From Polynucleobacter sp. AM-25C3 (GTDB lineage: Bacteria > Pseudomonadota > Gammaproteobacteria > Burkholderiales > Burkholderiaceae), in contig NZ_JACVOS010000009.1 in NCBI RefSeq assembly GCF_018882335.1, positions 1 to 64,000 of the forward strand: a stretch of 64,000 nucleotides of DNA, written 5' to 3'. How positions within the stretch are numbered: position 1 is the first letter of the stretch; every line of letters starts with the position of its first letter. The translations under genes were made by a program, and so were the position numbers. Positions 22,234-31,608 of this stretch are shown here, piece after piece. A model generated the notes under the pieces. That model had not been told where the DNA came from. It searched no databases and saw only the letters and a list, made by a program, of their open reading frames with translations.

Positions 22234-24063
22234 ATGAATCCAAAACTCAAAGTTATCCTCGCTACCCTTGGTGGGATAGTTATCCTGCTTGGAATCGGGA
22301 CTTGGTACGCCGCCTCAAAGGTCGACCCAGTGACCTTGACGAAATTGCTTGCCAGCTCGGTTAAGACCGCTACTGGACGAGACTTAAAAATTACCGGGCC
22401 AGTAACCCTCAGTTTTTTCCCCAGAATTTCAGTATCAGCAGAGCGCCTAAGTTTAAGTAATGCGCCGTGGGCGAGCACTCCTGAGATGCTAACTCTCAAA
22501 CGCATTGAATTAGATATTAAGACTCTGCCGCTACTGAGTAAGCGAATTGAGGTTGATCGTGTCAAGCTCTCTGGCATGGAATTGTTCCTGCAGAAAAATG
22601 CATCTGGTAAAACAAATTGGGATATGAGTGTGGAGGCATCCAATACCACTGCAGCCGCTAATGGTGGGGCTGTGGATTCTGCTTCGGCAAGTGATGATCT
22701 CATCTTCATGGAGAGTGTGTCAGTACTCGATGCCAAGATCCAATATCAGGATGGCATTAGCCCAGCTTCAAACTATCAAATCAAGCGTTTGGTATTGGTG
22801 GAGAGTGGCGATAAAACTGCCGTCTCTCTTAGCATGAGCCTACAAGAGCAGGCTTTGGAGCTCAGTGGAAAAACAGGCTCTCTTTCAAGATTATTTAAGC
22901 AGTGGGACGTTTCCCCAAGTCACTTTCCGATGGATCTCAATCTCACCTTGAATGGCAAATCCATGTTGATTAAGGGTGAGGTTGATAAGAGCCCAAAAGC
23001 TTTACCTGAAATTAAAGTGGCGCTCACTTCAAAAGCATTTGACTGGCCTTCTTCAAGCTCCCCAACTCAGGCCTCTCAAGTGCGAGGCAGCGAAAAGCCG
23101 CAGCCGCAGCCGCAGCCACAAGTAGTGCAGCAAGCTAGAAAGCCGCAGTCCAACTATTTATTTAGCAATGAAGCTATTCCCTTTGACGTATTGCCACAAG
23201 CCAATGGACAGATTGTTTTGAGTATTGATGAGCTTGGTTTGCCAAATCGCAAGCCCATACAGAATTTAAAGGCTACCGTGCAAATGAGCGGAAATGCGAT
23301 TGATGTTCCGCATCTGACATTGCAATTGGGTCAAGGTCAGGCAGATATTCAATTCCATCTCTCTGAATTTACTAGCGCATCACCCGTGTTGTCCTTAAGG
23401 GGGGTAACTAAGAATTTCACTCTTGAGAATTTGCTGGCACGCATTGATCCACATTCAAAAGTTACCGGCGGAAAAATGAAATTGGCATTTGACTTAAAGG
23501 CGACGGGAAAAAGTCTTCACGAGATTGCCGGTAATTCAACCGGAAAAATTCAGCTCAATATCGATCAGGCAAGAATGGGCACTAACTTCTTGAATGATGC
23601 AGGTGATTTTGTGATTACCGTGCTGGATTCCATGAATCCATTGCGTAAGAAATCTAGCGAAACGCTTCTAGAGTGTGCTGTTGCTTATCTGCCAATTAAT
23701 AGCGGACAAATTAACATCGCCAAAACGGTGGGCGCTGAAACTGACCGCTTAAATGCAGTAATGGCGGGCTCAATTAATCTGAAAACTGAAGCAGTGAATT
23801 TGACGATTGATCCCCAGGAAAAATCAGGGCTGACAACGGGCTTGGATCTGGCTGGTTTGGTAAAGGTGGGTGGCACGCTGGCAAACCCTAGGGCAGGCAT
23901 TAACCAGGCTGGGGTGGTCAATAGTGCCGTTTCTATTGGCCTTGGAATCTTGACCGGTGGCGCTACTATTCTGGCAGAGAATGCGAGATCAATGACATCA
24001 AAAGGCCACCCATGCAGTAATGCACTCCACCCTTGGTCCGATATTTATCCTGGGGCGGAGTAA
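22234..24063 (+). CDS. AsmA-family protein
   Basis: Large inner-membrane-anchored periplasmic protein of 609 aa. One N-terminal membrane helix (~4-24, LKVILATLGGIVILLGIGTWYAA) precedes the AsmA N-terminal domain (KTATGRDLKITGPVTLSFFPRISVSAERLSLSNAPWAS split over ~45-85) and the C-terminal AsmA-like beta region (~400-560). AsmA-like proteins take part in outer-membrane lipid transport and biogenesis. A (CAGCCG)-type hexamer repeat codes QPQPQP at ~290, a possible slippage site. TAGAAT lies 8 nt before the ATG. Confidence 0.88.
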   Translation: MNPKLKVILATLGGIVILLGIGTWYAASKVDPVTLTKLLASSVKTATGRDLKITGPVTLSFFPRISVSAERLSLSNAPWASTPEMLTLKRIELDIKTLPLLSKRIEVDRVKLSGMELFLQKNASGKTNWDMSVEASNTTAAANGGAVDSASASDDLIFMESVSVLDAKIQYQDGISPASNYQIKRLVLVESGDKTAVSLSMSLQEQALELSGKTGSLSRLFKQWDVSPSHFPMDLNLTLNGKSMLIKGEVDKSPKALPEIKVALTSKAFDWPSSSSPTQASQVRGSEKPQPQPQPQVVQQARKPQSNYLFSNEAIPFDVLPQANGQIVLSIDELGLPNRKPIQNLKATVQMSGNAIDVPHLTLQLGQGQADIQFHLSEFTSASPVLSLRGVTKNFTLENLLARIDPHSKVTGGKMKLAFDLKATGKSLHEIAGNSTGKIQLNIDQARMGTNFLNDAGDFVITVLDSMNPLRKKSSETLLECAVAYLPINSGQINIAKTVGAETDRLNAVMAGSINLKTEAVNLTIDPQEKSGLTTGLDLAGLVKVGGTLANPRAGINQAGVVNSAVSIGLGILTGGATILAENARSMTSKGHPCSNALHPWSDIYPGAE

Positions 24064-24066
24064 GTC

Positions 24067-24414
24067 TTAAAACAGCATTCCGCTAATAAACAGGCTGAAT
24101 AAAGAAATAAAAATGCTGGCAAAGAAGGCGGTCCAGAAGCTGGAGATTGTAAAGCCACTCACTAGCGCAGAAACTAGCATCAGAACTAAGGCATTTACAA
24201 CTAGCAAAAACAATCCCATAGTGAGGACCGTTAGTGGCAGCGTAAAGAGGATTAATAAAGGCTTCACTACGGCATTTGCAAACCCTAGCAGTAGGGCGGC
24301 GATTAGCAGTGAACCGCCATCCGCAAAACGTAAACCGCTAAAGAGGTAGCTTGCAACCCAGAGGGATAAAGAGGTTAGGCCCCATTGGACTAAAAACGGT
24401 ACTAAGTTACCCAT
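24067..24414 (-). CDS. YvlD/phage-holin-4-2 superfamily membrane protein
   Basis: 115 aa with four membrane segments and the family motif GFANAVVKPLLILFTLPLTVLTMGLF (here spanning ~44-70). The Pfam name mentions holin but these are chromosomal, non-phage proteins of unknown role. Its stop is 4 bp from the convergent AsmA-family gene's stop. Confidence 0.88.
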   Translation of the reverse strand: MGNLVPFLVQWGLTSLSLWVASYLFSGLRFADGGSLLIAALLLGFANAVVKPLLILFTLPLTVLTMGLFLLVVNALVLMLVSALVSGFTISSFWTAFFASIFISLFSLFISGMLF

Positions 24415-24471
24415 GATGAGTTTCCCTTTTTGAAATTGGTTATCTAATGTAAGTCAAATGTTATCAGGGCT

Positions 24472-24675
24472 TTAGTAGTGAGGAGGGATTTCATCTTTTG
24501 GGCTGCTACCTCCTCCGCCATCTCCACCACTGGCTTGTTCCTTAATGGATTTCAGTTCTCGATATAGAAATTCAATTTGCTGCTGTTGCTTGTAAATGGT
24601 CTGATTGAGTTGATCAATCAGATCTTCTGTAAAGCTCAGCTTGATTTCGAGGTTGGTGATGCGATCTTCAGTCAT
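24472..24675 (-). CDS. slyX: SlyX family protein
   Basis: 67 aa. The long coiled coil (ITNLEIKLSFTEDLIDQLNQ, then IYKQQQQIEFLYRELKSI) followed by a Gly-rich stretch and the C-terminal PPHY are hallmarks of SlyX. The cellular role is unknown. It follows the DUF1653 gene by 15 bp, probably one operon. Confidence 0.92.
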   Translation of the reverse strand: MTEDRITNLEIKLSFTEDLIDQLNQTIYKQQQQIEFLYRELKSIKEQASGGDGGGGSSPKDEIPPHY

Positions 24676-24690
24676 TTCAATTTCCCTATC

Positions 24691-24912
24691 TTAGGCATTC
24701 ACTAACTCAAAACGACCATCTTCCATTTCCGCTTTTGGTCTGATCCAAAAGTCGCGTGACTGGAGTGACTCATATACGTATGCTGGCTCTAGGTTAGCTT
24801 CAACGTTAGCTAGTAACACCACCTTATAAAAGCCGCCTGTCTTCATGTGCCTAAGCTTGTTGCCTGGCTTAAAGAGGCCGTCATCGGCATCTGCCATTTT
24901 GGGTTTACTCAT
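24691..24912 (-). CDS. DUF1653 family protein
   Basis: 73 aa with the DUF1653 pattern: [22 protein letters not shown], then [10 protein letters not shown] and [16 protein letters not shown] small beta-rich domain of unknown function. The divergent luciferase-like gene starts 33 bp away; its -35 lies inside the first codons of this gene. Confidence 0.85.
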   Translation of the reverse strand: MSKPKMADADDGLFKPGNKLRHMKTGGFYKVVLLANVEANLEPAYVYESLQSRDFWIRPKAEMEDGRFELVNA

Positions 24913-24939
24913 GTCAAAAAAGTGCTTTCTCAGTATGAT
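24911..24939 (+). promoter_or_regulatory. Promoter of the luciferase-like oxidoreductase
   Basis: ATGTCA (24911-24916), 17 bp, then TATGAT (24934-24939). The -10 ends 6 nt before the ATG at 24946, predicting a leaderless message. Confidence 0.5.
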
Positions 24940-24945
24940 CTACGA

Positions 24946-25962
24946 ATGACCAATTCAGTCCCGTACTCCATTCTAGATATATCTCCAATTCCTGAGGGAT
25001 TTACTGCTGCGGATGCCTTGCGAAACTCTTTGGACCTTGCGCAGCATGCAGAGGATTGGGGCTACACCCGCTATTGGGTGGCGGAGCATCACAATATGAC
25101 TGGTAATGCTAGCTCTGCAACTGCAGTCTTAGTTGCTTATATTGCTGGGGGTACAAAAACGATTCGAGTTGGCTCAGGCGGTGTAATGCTACCAAATCAT
25201 GCTCCATTGGTCATCGCAGAGCAATTTGGCACGCTGGCATCGATCTATCCTGGCCGCATTGAATTAGGTTTGGGCCGTGCGCCAGGCACTGATCAAATGA
25301 CCGCTAGAGCCTTGCGTCGAGATTTGCTGGGTAGCGATGATCGCTTTCCGCAGGATGTGCGAGAGTTGCAGCATTACTTTGGCCCTATTCAAGAAGGGCG
25401 GGCGGTAAGAGCTATTCCTGGCGCCGATACAGAGGTGCCCATTTGGATCTTGGGTTCTAGCTTATATGGCGCTCAATTGGCCGCCCACTTTGGTTTGCCT
25501 TATGCCTTTGCTTCACACTTTGCGCCTGAGCAATTGCTGGATGCGATGTCTACTTATCGCGAATTATTTAAGCCTTCCGATAAGCTAGAAAAACCTTATT
25601 CAGCTTTTGTGATGAATGTGGTCGCTGCAGATACAGATGAAGAGGCTGCGCATCTATTCACGACCTTACAGCAGAACGTTGTGCGCATGCGTCGCAACAC
25701 CCGCGGTCAATTACCGCCGCCAATTGATAATCTAGATGAGTTTTGCGAGCCCCATGAAAAGACTACTGCTGCACATGCTTTAAGGTGCTCTGCTGTCGGG
25801 TCTCTGCAAACAGTCAGAAAAGAGATGCAGTACTGGCTTGATCAAACTGGCGCTAACGAAATAATGGTCGCTGGTCAAATATTTGATCACCAAGCACGCT
25901 TGCGATCATTTGAGATTGCTGCTGAAGCAGCCAAGGGATTGCGCTTTAGCTCTAAAGGTTGA
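24946..25962 (+). CDS. LLM-class flavin-dependent oxidoreductase (luciferase-like)
   Basis: 338-aa TIM-barrel monooxygenase-type protein using FMNH2 or F420-like cofactor. [21 protein letters not shown] at the start, [39 protein letters not shown] and [21 protein letters not shown] are the LLM family 'alkanal monooxygenase-like' group 1 pattern. The substrate is unknown. I use ATG 24946 ([11 protein letters not shown]), because upstream codons are within the DUF1653 gene's opposite strand and the predicted promoter lies there. Confidence 0.9.
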   Translation: MTNSVPYSILDISPIPEGFTAADALRNSLDLAQHAEDWGYTRYWVAEHHNMTGNASSATAVLVAYIAGGTKTIRVGSGGVMLPNHAPLVIAEQFGTLASIYPGRIELGLGRAPGTDQMTARALRRDLLGSDDRFPQDVRELQHYFGPIQEGRAVRAIPGADTEVPIWILGSSLYGAQLAAHFGLPYAFASHFAPEQLLDAMSTYRELFKPSDKLEKPYSAFVMNVVAADTDEEAAHLFTTLQQNVVRMRRNTRGQLPPPIDNLDEFCEPHEKTTAAHALRCSAVGSLQTVRKEMQYWLDQTGANEIMVAGQIFDHQARLRSFEIAAEAAKGLRFSSKG

Positions 25963-26368
25963 AAGCGTTGTAATCACCGGTAATGAGAATGTTCTCTTGA
26001 ATGGCTCGATTCGCTATCTCGAGCACCGCATTGTCTTTGCTAATGAGTATCGCTGGCCTGAGTTGATAGGTTAGATCTAAAAAGATCTGATCATCGGCGT
26101 CCTTGCATTGCCAAGGAGCGGGGGCTAGATTGGAATCATCATGTTGCCGTGCAATGGATTTCCATTGAGCCAGAATACCTGCTTGAGTTTTCTCATCAAG
26201 CTTAAAGAGAGGGCGTGAGATGACATCGGCGAACTCTTCAAATGTCTTTTGGCTGGCCACAACTTGAATGCTGCGACCTACAATTGCTTCTTTTAAACTG
26301 GCGGCCCTTTCATCATTAAAGACAAAAATATCCAGCAAGATATTGGTGTCCAAAACGACGGGCTTCAT
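25952..26368 (-). CDS. PIN-domain ribonuclease-like protein
   Basis: 138 aa, 'PIN family, putative TA toxin' type. The acidic metal-binding residues are visible: Asp in [13 protein letters not shown], Glu in KTFEEFADV, Asp in [13 protein letters not shown] and the C-terminal Asp in LITGDYNAF. The ATG overlaps the yaeQ stop (ATGA, 26368-26365), so translation is coupled to yaeQ. No small antitoxin gene is adjacent. Its 3' end overlaps the convergent oxidoreductase gene by 11 bp. Confidence 0.85.
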   Translation of the reverse strand: MKPVVLDTNILLDIFVFNDERAASLKEAIVGRSIQVVASQKTFEEFADVISRPLFKLDEKTQAGILAQWKSIARQHDDSNLAPAPWQCKDADDQIFLDLTYQLRPAILISKDNAVLEIANRAIQENILITGDYNAFNL

Positions 26369-26913
26369 TGCTGCTGGTTGCGCCAAATTTCTGGGGTAAT
26401 GGTGACTTGGCCCATATCTGAAGAAACATACGCCTCTCCATCTTGAATATTCACATGCAGGACCATGCTGCGCTCAACTAACTTCTTGAGTTCTTTAGCT
26501 TGTTCTGCTGGAATGGAAATCACCTGGAGGTTGCGTGCTCGAGTCAACTTATTGGCAATGCCATCCCACCAGATCTTGCTAGTATGTCCACCATAGCAAT
26601 AGACGATAACTTGGTCTGAGCGCCCACAGGCCTTCAGAATGCGGCGCTCATCTGGTTGACCAATTTCAATCCAGAGCTGAATAGCATCAGTAAGGTCTTT
26701 TATCCAGAGGTCCGGCTCATCTGTATCGCTTAAGCCTTTGGTAAAGACTAATTCCTCCTGAGCTTGCAGGGCAAACGCAATAATCCGAACCATCATCCGC
26801 TCTTCAGTTTCTGAAGGGTGTTTGGCGATGGTAAGGGAGTGACTGCCGTAATAGTGGCGGTCAGAATCTGCGACGTGGAGGTCGGCTTTGTGGATAGTTG
26901 CGCGTAGAGCCAT
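26365..26913 (-). CDS. yaeQ: YaeQ family protein
   Basis: 182 aa, the family's length. MALRATIHKADLHVADSDRH, IAKHPSETEERMMVRI, DEPDLWIKDLT and VIVYCYGG are YaeQ motifs. Structures of YaeQ show a PD-(D/E)XK nuclease-like fold with unknown substrate; the E...D..W.K signature is present here. It is the first gene of a two-gene unit with the PIN protein. Confidence 0.92.
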   Translation of the reverse strand: MALRATIHKADLHVADSDRHYYGSHSLTIAKHPSETEERMMVRIIAFALQAQEELVFTKGLSDTDEPDLWIKDLTDAIQLWIEIGQPDERRILKACGRSDQVIVYCYGGHTSKIWWDGIANKLTRARNLQVISIPAEQAKELKKLVERSMVLHVNIQDGEAYVSSDMGQVTITPEIWRNQQQ

Positions 26914-27002
26914 GGCGCATTATCGCCTTTTAGCCGAGAGATCCTGCCTATCCCAGTATTATTTGGAAAATTGCTCCTATTTACTGTGTATCGTAGAGTC
27001 CC

Positions 27003-28613
27003 ATGATCCGTATTACCGAACTTCGTCTGCCAATTAGCCATGCCCCCGAGGCTTTGGAGGAGGCGATCTTGAAGCGATTGAGCATTCAAGCTCAAGACTT
27101 GATTCGGACGGATGTATTTAAGCGGAGTTATGACGCCAGAAAAAATGTGGCCCTTGCCTTTATCTACACCGTCGATTTATCGGTAAAGGATGAAGAAAAG
27201 TTGCTCAAGCAATTTTCTAACGATGTGCATATCAGACCTTCTCCCGATACCAGCTATCACTTTGTCGCAAATGCTGCGCAAGTTCAGGCTGATAACTTCG
27301 AGCGTCCAGTAGTGATTGGTTTTGGACCTTGCGGAATTTTCGCGGCCCTAGTGTTAGCTCAAATGGGATTTAAGCCGATTGTTTTAGAGCGTGGCAAGAA
27401 GGTGCGTGAGCGCACGCAAGATACCTGGGGTCTATGGCGTAAGAATGTCTTGAATCCTGAGTCCAACGTTCAGTTTGGCGAGGGTGGTGCAGGTACGTTT
27501 TCTGATGGCAAGCTGTATAGCCAAATTAAAGACCCGAAGTTTTATGGGCGCAAGGTGATTAATGAGTTTGTCAAAGCTGGTGCTCCTGAAGAGATTCGAT
27601 ATGTAGCCAAGCCACATATCGGCACATTTCGATTGGTTGGCGTAGTTGAAAAAATGCGTCAAGAAATTATTGATCTTGGCGGAGAAATTCGTTTCTCACA
27701 AAAGGTGATCGGCTTTGATATTCAGAATGATCAGATTGTTGGCGTCAAAATAGAAGGGCAGCCTGATCTAGCTGCCAATCATGTCGTGCTCGCCTTAGGC
27801 CACAGCGCGCGAGATACCTTTGAGGCCTTGCATGCGGCAGGTGTTTATATGGAAGCCAAACCATTTTCGGTAGGCTTTCGAATTGAGCACCCCCAGTCTC
27901 TAATTGATAAAGCTCGCCTAGGGCCACATGCTGGCAATGAGCTCATTGGCGCAGCAGATTACAAGCTAGTTCACCATGCCAAGAATGGCCGTGCGGTCTA
28001 CAGCTTCTGTATGTGTCCAGGTGGAACGGTTGTTGCTGCCACTTCCGAGCCAAACCGTGTGGTGACAAATGGCATGAGTCAGTACTCGCGTAATGAGCGC
28101 AATGCCAATGCGGGCATCGTGGTCGGAATTACTCCTGAAGACTATCCCGGCGGCCCCTTGGCTGGTATTGAGTTTCAGAGGGCGCTGGAGTCAAAAGCCT
28201 ATGAGTTGGGTGGGTCGACCTATGAGGCTCCTGGGCAATTGGTTGGAGACTTCTTGCTAGGCAAAGCATCTACTGAGTTCGGTAGGGTGATGCCGTCTTA
28301 TAAGCCGGGCGTTCATCTAACTGATCTTGCTGATTGTTTACCCCCTTATGCTATCGAAGCGATTCGGGAAGCTATTCCAGCTTTTGAGAAGCAGATCAAG
28401 GGATTCTCAATGAAGGATGCGGTACTCACAGGAGTGGAGACCCGCACATCCTCTCCGTTACGCATTACGAGGGGTTCAAACTTTCAGAGCTTAAATATCA
28501 AAGGCCTATATCCTGCGGGCGAAGGCGCTGGCTATGCGGGCGGAATCTTGTCGGCAGGCGTTGATGGGATTAAAGTAGCAGAAGCAGTTGCGCTTGACTA
28601 TCTTTCCCAATAA
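27003..28613 (+). CDS. COG2509-type FAD-dependent dehydrogenase
   Basis: 536 aa. A ~90-residue N-terminal domain (ITELRLPISHAPEALEEAIL) precedes an FAD-binding Rossmann motif (VIGFGPCGIFAALVLAQMG, ~103-121). Then come NVQFGEGGAGTFSDGKLYSQ, the conserved CMCPGGTVV and the C-terminal GAGYAGGILSAGVDGIKVAEA. This is the uncharacterised COG2509 flavoprotein family found widely in bacteria; electron donor and substrate are unknown. Confidence 0.88.
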   Translation: MIRITELRLPISHAPEALEEAILKRLSIQAQDLIRTDVFKRSYDARKNVALAFIYTVDLSVKDEEKLLKQFSNDVHIRPSPDTSYHFVANAAQVQADNFERPVVIGFGPCGIFAALVLAQMGFKPIVLERGKKVRERTQDTWGLWRKNVLNPESNVQFGEGGAGTFSDGKLYSQIKDPKFYGRKVINEFVKAGAPEEIRYVAKPHIGTFRLVGVVEKMRQEIIDLGGEIRFSQKVIGFDIQNDQIVGVKIEGQPDLAANHVVLALGHSARDTFEALHAAGVYMEAKPFSVGFRIEHPQSLIDKARLGPHAGNELIGAADYKLVHHAKNGRAVYSFCMCPGGTVVAATSEPNRVVTNGMSQYSRNERNANAGIVVGITPEDYPGGPLAGIEFQRALESKAYELGGSTYEAPGQLVGDFLLGKASTEFGRVMPSYKPGVHLTDLADCLPPYAIEAIREAIPAFEKQIKGFSMKDAVLTGVETRTSSPLRITRGSNFQSLNIKGLYPAGEGAGYAGGILSAGVDGIKVAEAVALDYLSQ

Positions 28614-28632
28614 TTCAATAAGCTGATTTCTG

Positions 28633-30048
28633 ATGAGTTCTGTAGTTCCTATGTCCACCCAAAATGAAAAAGAGGCTCTTTTTCATCCAGAGCTATTGCA
28701 GAAGTTTGACATCAATGGTCCACGCTATACGTCTTATCCCAGTGCCGATCGTTTTCATAATGAATTTAGTGAATCAGATTATTTGGGCGCATTGCAACGC
28801 GTAGCTAAAGTCAATGAGCCACTCTCTTTATATTTTCATTTGCCGTTTTGCCCCAATATTTGCTACTACTGTGGTTGCAACAAAATCATTACCAAAGACC
28901 ATGGGCGCAGCGCTAAGTACATCAAGTATTTAGCTAAGGAAATGGCAATGGTTTGCACTGCGATGGGTGCGCAGCAAAAGATTCCGGTGACCCAGTTGCA
29001 CTGGGGTGGTGGCACACCTACGTTTTTATCTCACGAAGAGATGATCGAGTTAATGCACCATACGCGCGAGCATTTTGATTTGCTTCCTGGTGGCGAATAT
29101 TCTATTGAGATTGATCCGCGTCGCGTGACTGAGGCAGACATTGCCTTATTAGCCGAGCTGGGCTTTAATCGGATTAGTCTTGGAGTGCAAGACTTTAATT
29201 TAGAAGTTCAGCAAGCAGTGCATCGCGTGCAGACCATTGAGGAAACCCAAGCGGTGATGGATTGGTCCAGAAAGTATGGCTTTAAATCCAGAAGCGTAGA
29301 TCTTATTTATGGCCTACCAAAACAAACCCCTGCGACCTTTAAAGAAACAGTTGATGCAGTACTCAAGATGAGTCCTGATCGTCTCTCTGTTTATAACTAT
29401 GCGCATTTGCCCCATATCTTTAAACCCCAGCGCAGAATTGCTGAAGCAGATTTACCGGGCGCTGCAGATAAGTTGGACATACTTTCTAATACGATCGAAA
29501 GATTGGGTGAGGCGGGCTATGTATTTATTGGTATGGATCACTTTGCTAAGCCGGATGATGAATTAGCGATTGCGCAAAAAGAAGGAAAACTGCATCGGAA
29601 CTTTCAGGGATATTCAACTCAAGCAGAGTGCGATCTATTGGCTTTTGGAATCTCCTCAATTGGCAAGGTGGACGATAGTTACTCTCAAAACGTCCGCACT
29701 CTAGATGAATACTATGCGGCGATCGATGATGGTCATCTGCCTACCCTCCGGGGTCTGCAGTTAGATAAAGACGATTTACTGCGTCGCGAGTTAATCGGTG
29801 AGTTGATGTGCCAATTTGCTCTGGATACAGGTCAATTTGCCAAGTCTCATCAAATTGACTTCAAAAGCTATTTCAAAACGGAAATTGAAGAGTTAAAGCA
29901 TCTGGAGGAAGCTGGCCTTTTAGAGTGGCAGGGCGCCACCATGCTTGTCCCAATCAAGGGCAGATTATTGGCAAGGCGGGTTGCGATGACTTTTGATCGT
30001 CACCTGCGGGAATCCCAAGCAAGGGGCACTTATTCCAAGGTTCTTTAA
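28633..30048 (+). CDS. hemN: Oxygen-independent coproporphyrinogen III oxidase
   Basis: Radical SAM enzyme that makes protoporphyrinogen IX in haem synthesis without oxygen. The 471-aa protein has the HemN cluster motif [10 protein letters not shown] (~73-82), [10 protein letters not shown] for SAM binding, and EIDPR, SLGVQDF and the N-terminal [17 protein letters not shown] trip-wire region that separates true HemN from HemW. The start may be at 28633 or at the second ATG, 28651. It stands upstream of two FNR sites, but these face ompW. Confidence 0.95.
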   Translation: MSSVVPMSTQNEKEALFHPELLQKFDINGPRYTSYPSADRFHNEFSESDYLGALQRVAKVNEPLSLYFHLPFCPNICYYCGCNKIITKDHGRSAKYIKYLAKEMAMVCTAMGAQQKIPVTQLHWGGGTPTFLSHEEMIELMHHTREHFDLLPGGEYSIEIDPRRVTEADIALLAELGFNRISLGVQDFNLEVQQAVHRVQTIEETQAVMDWSRKYGFKSRSVDLIYGLPKQTPATFKETVDAVLKMSPDRLSVYNYAHLPHIFKPQRRIAEADLPGAADKLDILSNTIERLGEAGYVFIGMDHFAKPDDELAIAQKEGKLHRNFQGYSTQAECDLLAFGISSIGKVDDSYSQNVRTLDEYYAAIDDGHLPTLRGLQLDKDDLLRRELIGELMCQFALDTGQFAKSHQIDFKSYFKTEIEELKHLEEAGLLEWQGATMLVPIKGRLLARRVAMTFDRHLRESQARGTYSKVL

Positions 30049-30075
30049 GCAAAGTAGCTTCAAAAGCCTATCAAT

Positions 30076-30089
30076 TTGATCTAGATCAA
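30076..30089. promoter_or_regulatory. FNR/CRP-type site 1 upstream of ompW
   Basis: TTGATCTAGATCAA is a perfect match to the FNR consensus TTGAT-N4-ATCAA. It lies 27 bp after the hemN stop and 150 bp before the ompW ATG. Confidence 0.8.
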
Positions 30090-30147
30090 AAACCCATAAA
30101 AAGAGTGTTGCTTTTAAACCAATAAAAAATTTCAGCAGCCCTTACAT

Positions 30148-30161
30148 TTGATTTACATCAA
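30148..30161. promoter_or_regulatory. FNR/CRP-type site 2 upstream of ompW
   Basis: TTGATTTACATCAA is a second perfect match to the FNR consensus, centred 72 bp downstream of site 1. With a class II position (-41.5) it predicts an ompW transcript start near 30196. Confidence 0.8.
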
Positions 30162-30225
30162 ATGACTACCCCAGTATCACTTTGAAAATAGACTCATCAA
30201 ATTGATAACAGAAAAGGGGTACATC

Positions 30226-30849
30226 ATGCGTATTAAAACTCTAGTAGCAGCCATGGCAGCAGTAGCTTCATTGGCTCCAATCGCCGCTCAAGCACAGGCA
30301 GCAGCAGAAAATCCATGGATGATTCGTGTTCGTGCTGTTGATTTACTTTGGGCTAATGGTCAAACTGGCGCCGTTCAAACATTGGATGTAAAGGCTAAAG
30401 ATCAAATCATTCCTGAGTTTGACGTTTCTTACTTCTTTACTAAAAATATTGCTGCTGAGTTAGTGTTGACTTATCCACAAAGCGTTCAGATTGATGCCGG
30501 TGGTAATAAATTGGGCACGATCAAGGCGCTTCCTCCATCATTGGTTCTTCAATATCACTTTACTGATTTTGGCGCCTTTAAGCCTTATGTTGGCGCTGGT
30601 GTGAACTACACAATTTTCAGCAGTCGAAATAATTTGGGCAATGGCACATACTCTGTTGACAGCTCTAGTGTTGGTGCTGTTGGTCAAATTGGTATGGACT
30701 ATATGTTTGATAAAAACTGGGGTCTAAACGTTGATGTGAAATATGCAACGATGTCGACCAATGTTTCTAGTCCTGCATATGGCCCAAGCGCAGGTAAGTT
30801 GACTTTAAATCCTTGGATGCCAGCGGTTGGTGTGACTTACAAGTTCTAA
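30226..30849 (+). CDS. ompW: OmpW-family outer-membrane porin
   Basis: 207-aa eight-stranded outer-membrane beta-barrel. The signal peptide is MRIKTLVAAMAAVASLAPIA..AQA, with NPWMIRVRAVDL beginning the first strand. PEFDVSYFFTKNIAAELVLTY, LPPSLVLQYHF, FKPYVGAGVNYT and the C-terminal PAVGVTYKF (terminal Phe) are typical OmpW segments. I use the ATG at 30226 because the signal peptide starts there and AAAAGGGG precedes it. The two FNR sites upstream fit the oxygen control known for ompW in enterobacteria. Confidence 0.93.
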   Translation: MRIKTLVAAMAAVASLAPIAAQAQAAAENPWMIRVRAVDLLWANGQTGAVQTLDVKAKDQIIPEFDVSYFFTKNIAAELVLTYPQSVQIDAGGNKLGTIKALPPSLVLQYHFTDFGAFKPYVGAGVNYTIFSSRNNLGNGTYSVDSSSVGAVGQIGMDYMFDKNWGLNVDVKYATMSTNVSSPAYGPSAGKLTLNPWMPAVGVTYKF

Positions 30850-30872
30850 GAATTCAGTTCTTAGTTCTTGAG

Positions 30873-30901
30873 ATAGGGCCCCTAAGGGGCTCTATTTTTT
30901 T
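30873..30901 (+). terminator. Terminator of ompW
   Basis: GCCCC-TAA-GGGGC core stem, extended by flanking pairs, followed by a run of seven T's. Confidence 0.85.
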
Positions 30902-30910
30902 GTCTGCTCT

Positions 30911-31507
30911 TTATTGAATAAGGTGATCGATTAATTTCTCGAACTTCGCTTCATCAAAATGTAGATTATCAAAGCGCTGTATTGCGATATGTTTTGGTGG
31001 ATCAATTCTGCGTTTGATGTATTGATCCCAATGCTGGAGTTTGTATTCATCTCTGGGGTCAGCGCGCATTTCCATGCGATGTTTTGCTTCATTCTCATTT
31101 AGATCAATCCAGGCAATTTTGATGCTTGATACGCTTGGGACACCTAACTCTTCTGGCTTGAACATTCTGCCGCTTTGGATCTCATTGGAAAATGGACCCA
31201 CCAGAATGACATTCACCCCAAGTTGAAGATTTTCTTTGGCGATGGCTATGAGCCCCTCATACTCCCAATCCCTCAAGTTCTTGAGGTAAAAAGGACTATC
31301 TCGATCGTTGGGATTGTTGGTGGTGAGCTCCATGACATGGGCGCTATAGGCGCCGTACACCGTATCTTTATCGAGAAAGAAAAAATCTTCACCAGTTTTT
31401 TCCACAATCAGAGGCAATGCCTTTTTGGCAAGCGTGGATTTGCCTGTCCCCGCATGGCCTGCAAAGAGGATGAGTCGTGGTGCGGCAGGGCTAAGCTTGC
31501 AGGTCAT
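30911..31507 (-). CDS. P-loop ATPase/kinase-like protein, 198 aa
   Basis: Walker A GHAGTGKST at ~17-25, then a possible acceptor-site FLDKDTVYGAY, a Walker-B-like stretch VNVILVGPF and a basic lid RMEMRADPRDEYKLQHWDQY. This layout matches small AAA_33/zeta-kinase-like ATP-dependent kinases acting on small molecules. The substrate is unknown. It stands alone between the ompW terminator and uup, both divergent or convergent. Confidence 0.75.
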   Translation of the reverse strand: MTCKLSPAAPRLILFAGHAGTGKSTLAKKALPLIVEKTGEDFFFLDKDTVYGAYSAHVMELTTNNPNDRDSPFYLKNLRDWEYEGLIAIAKENLQLGVNVILVGPFSNEIQSGRMFKPEELGVPSVSSIKIAWIDLNENEAKHRMEMRADPRDEYKLQHWDQYIKRRIDPPKHIAIQRFDNLHFDEAKFEKLIDHLIQ

Positions 31508-31608
31508 TTATCTCTTTATTAGGGGATCTTGCTTGAGTAAATTCTACTTCTCCATCCCATGTTTATTGGAAATATCACCACTTTGACTGAAGTGACGATA
31601 ATGTCGCC

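Noticed and set aside
23089..23115. CAGCCG hexamer repeat in the AsmA-family gene as a phase-variation switch
   Set aside because: The unit is 6 bp, so copy-number change keeps the frame; only a short QP stretch would vary.
24067..24414. Holin, hence a prophage
   Set aside because: It is the YvlD-type chromosomal family that carries a holin label only in name; no phage genes surround it.
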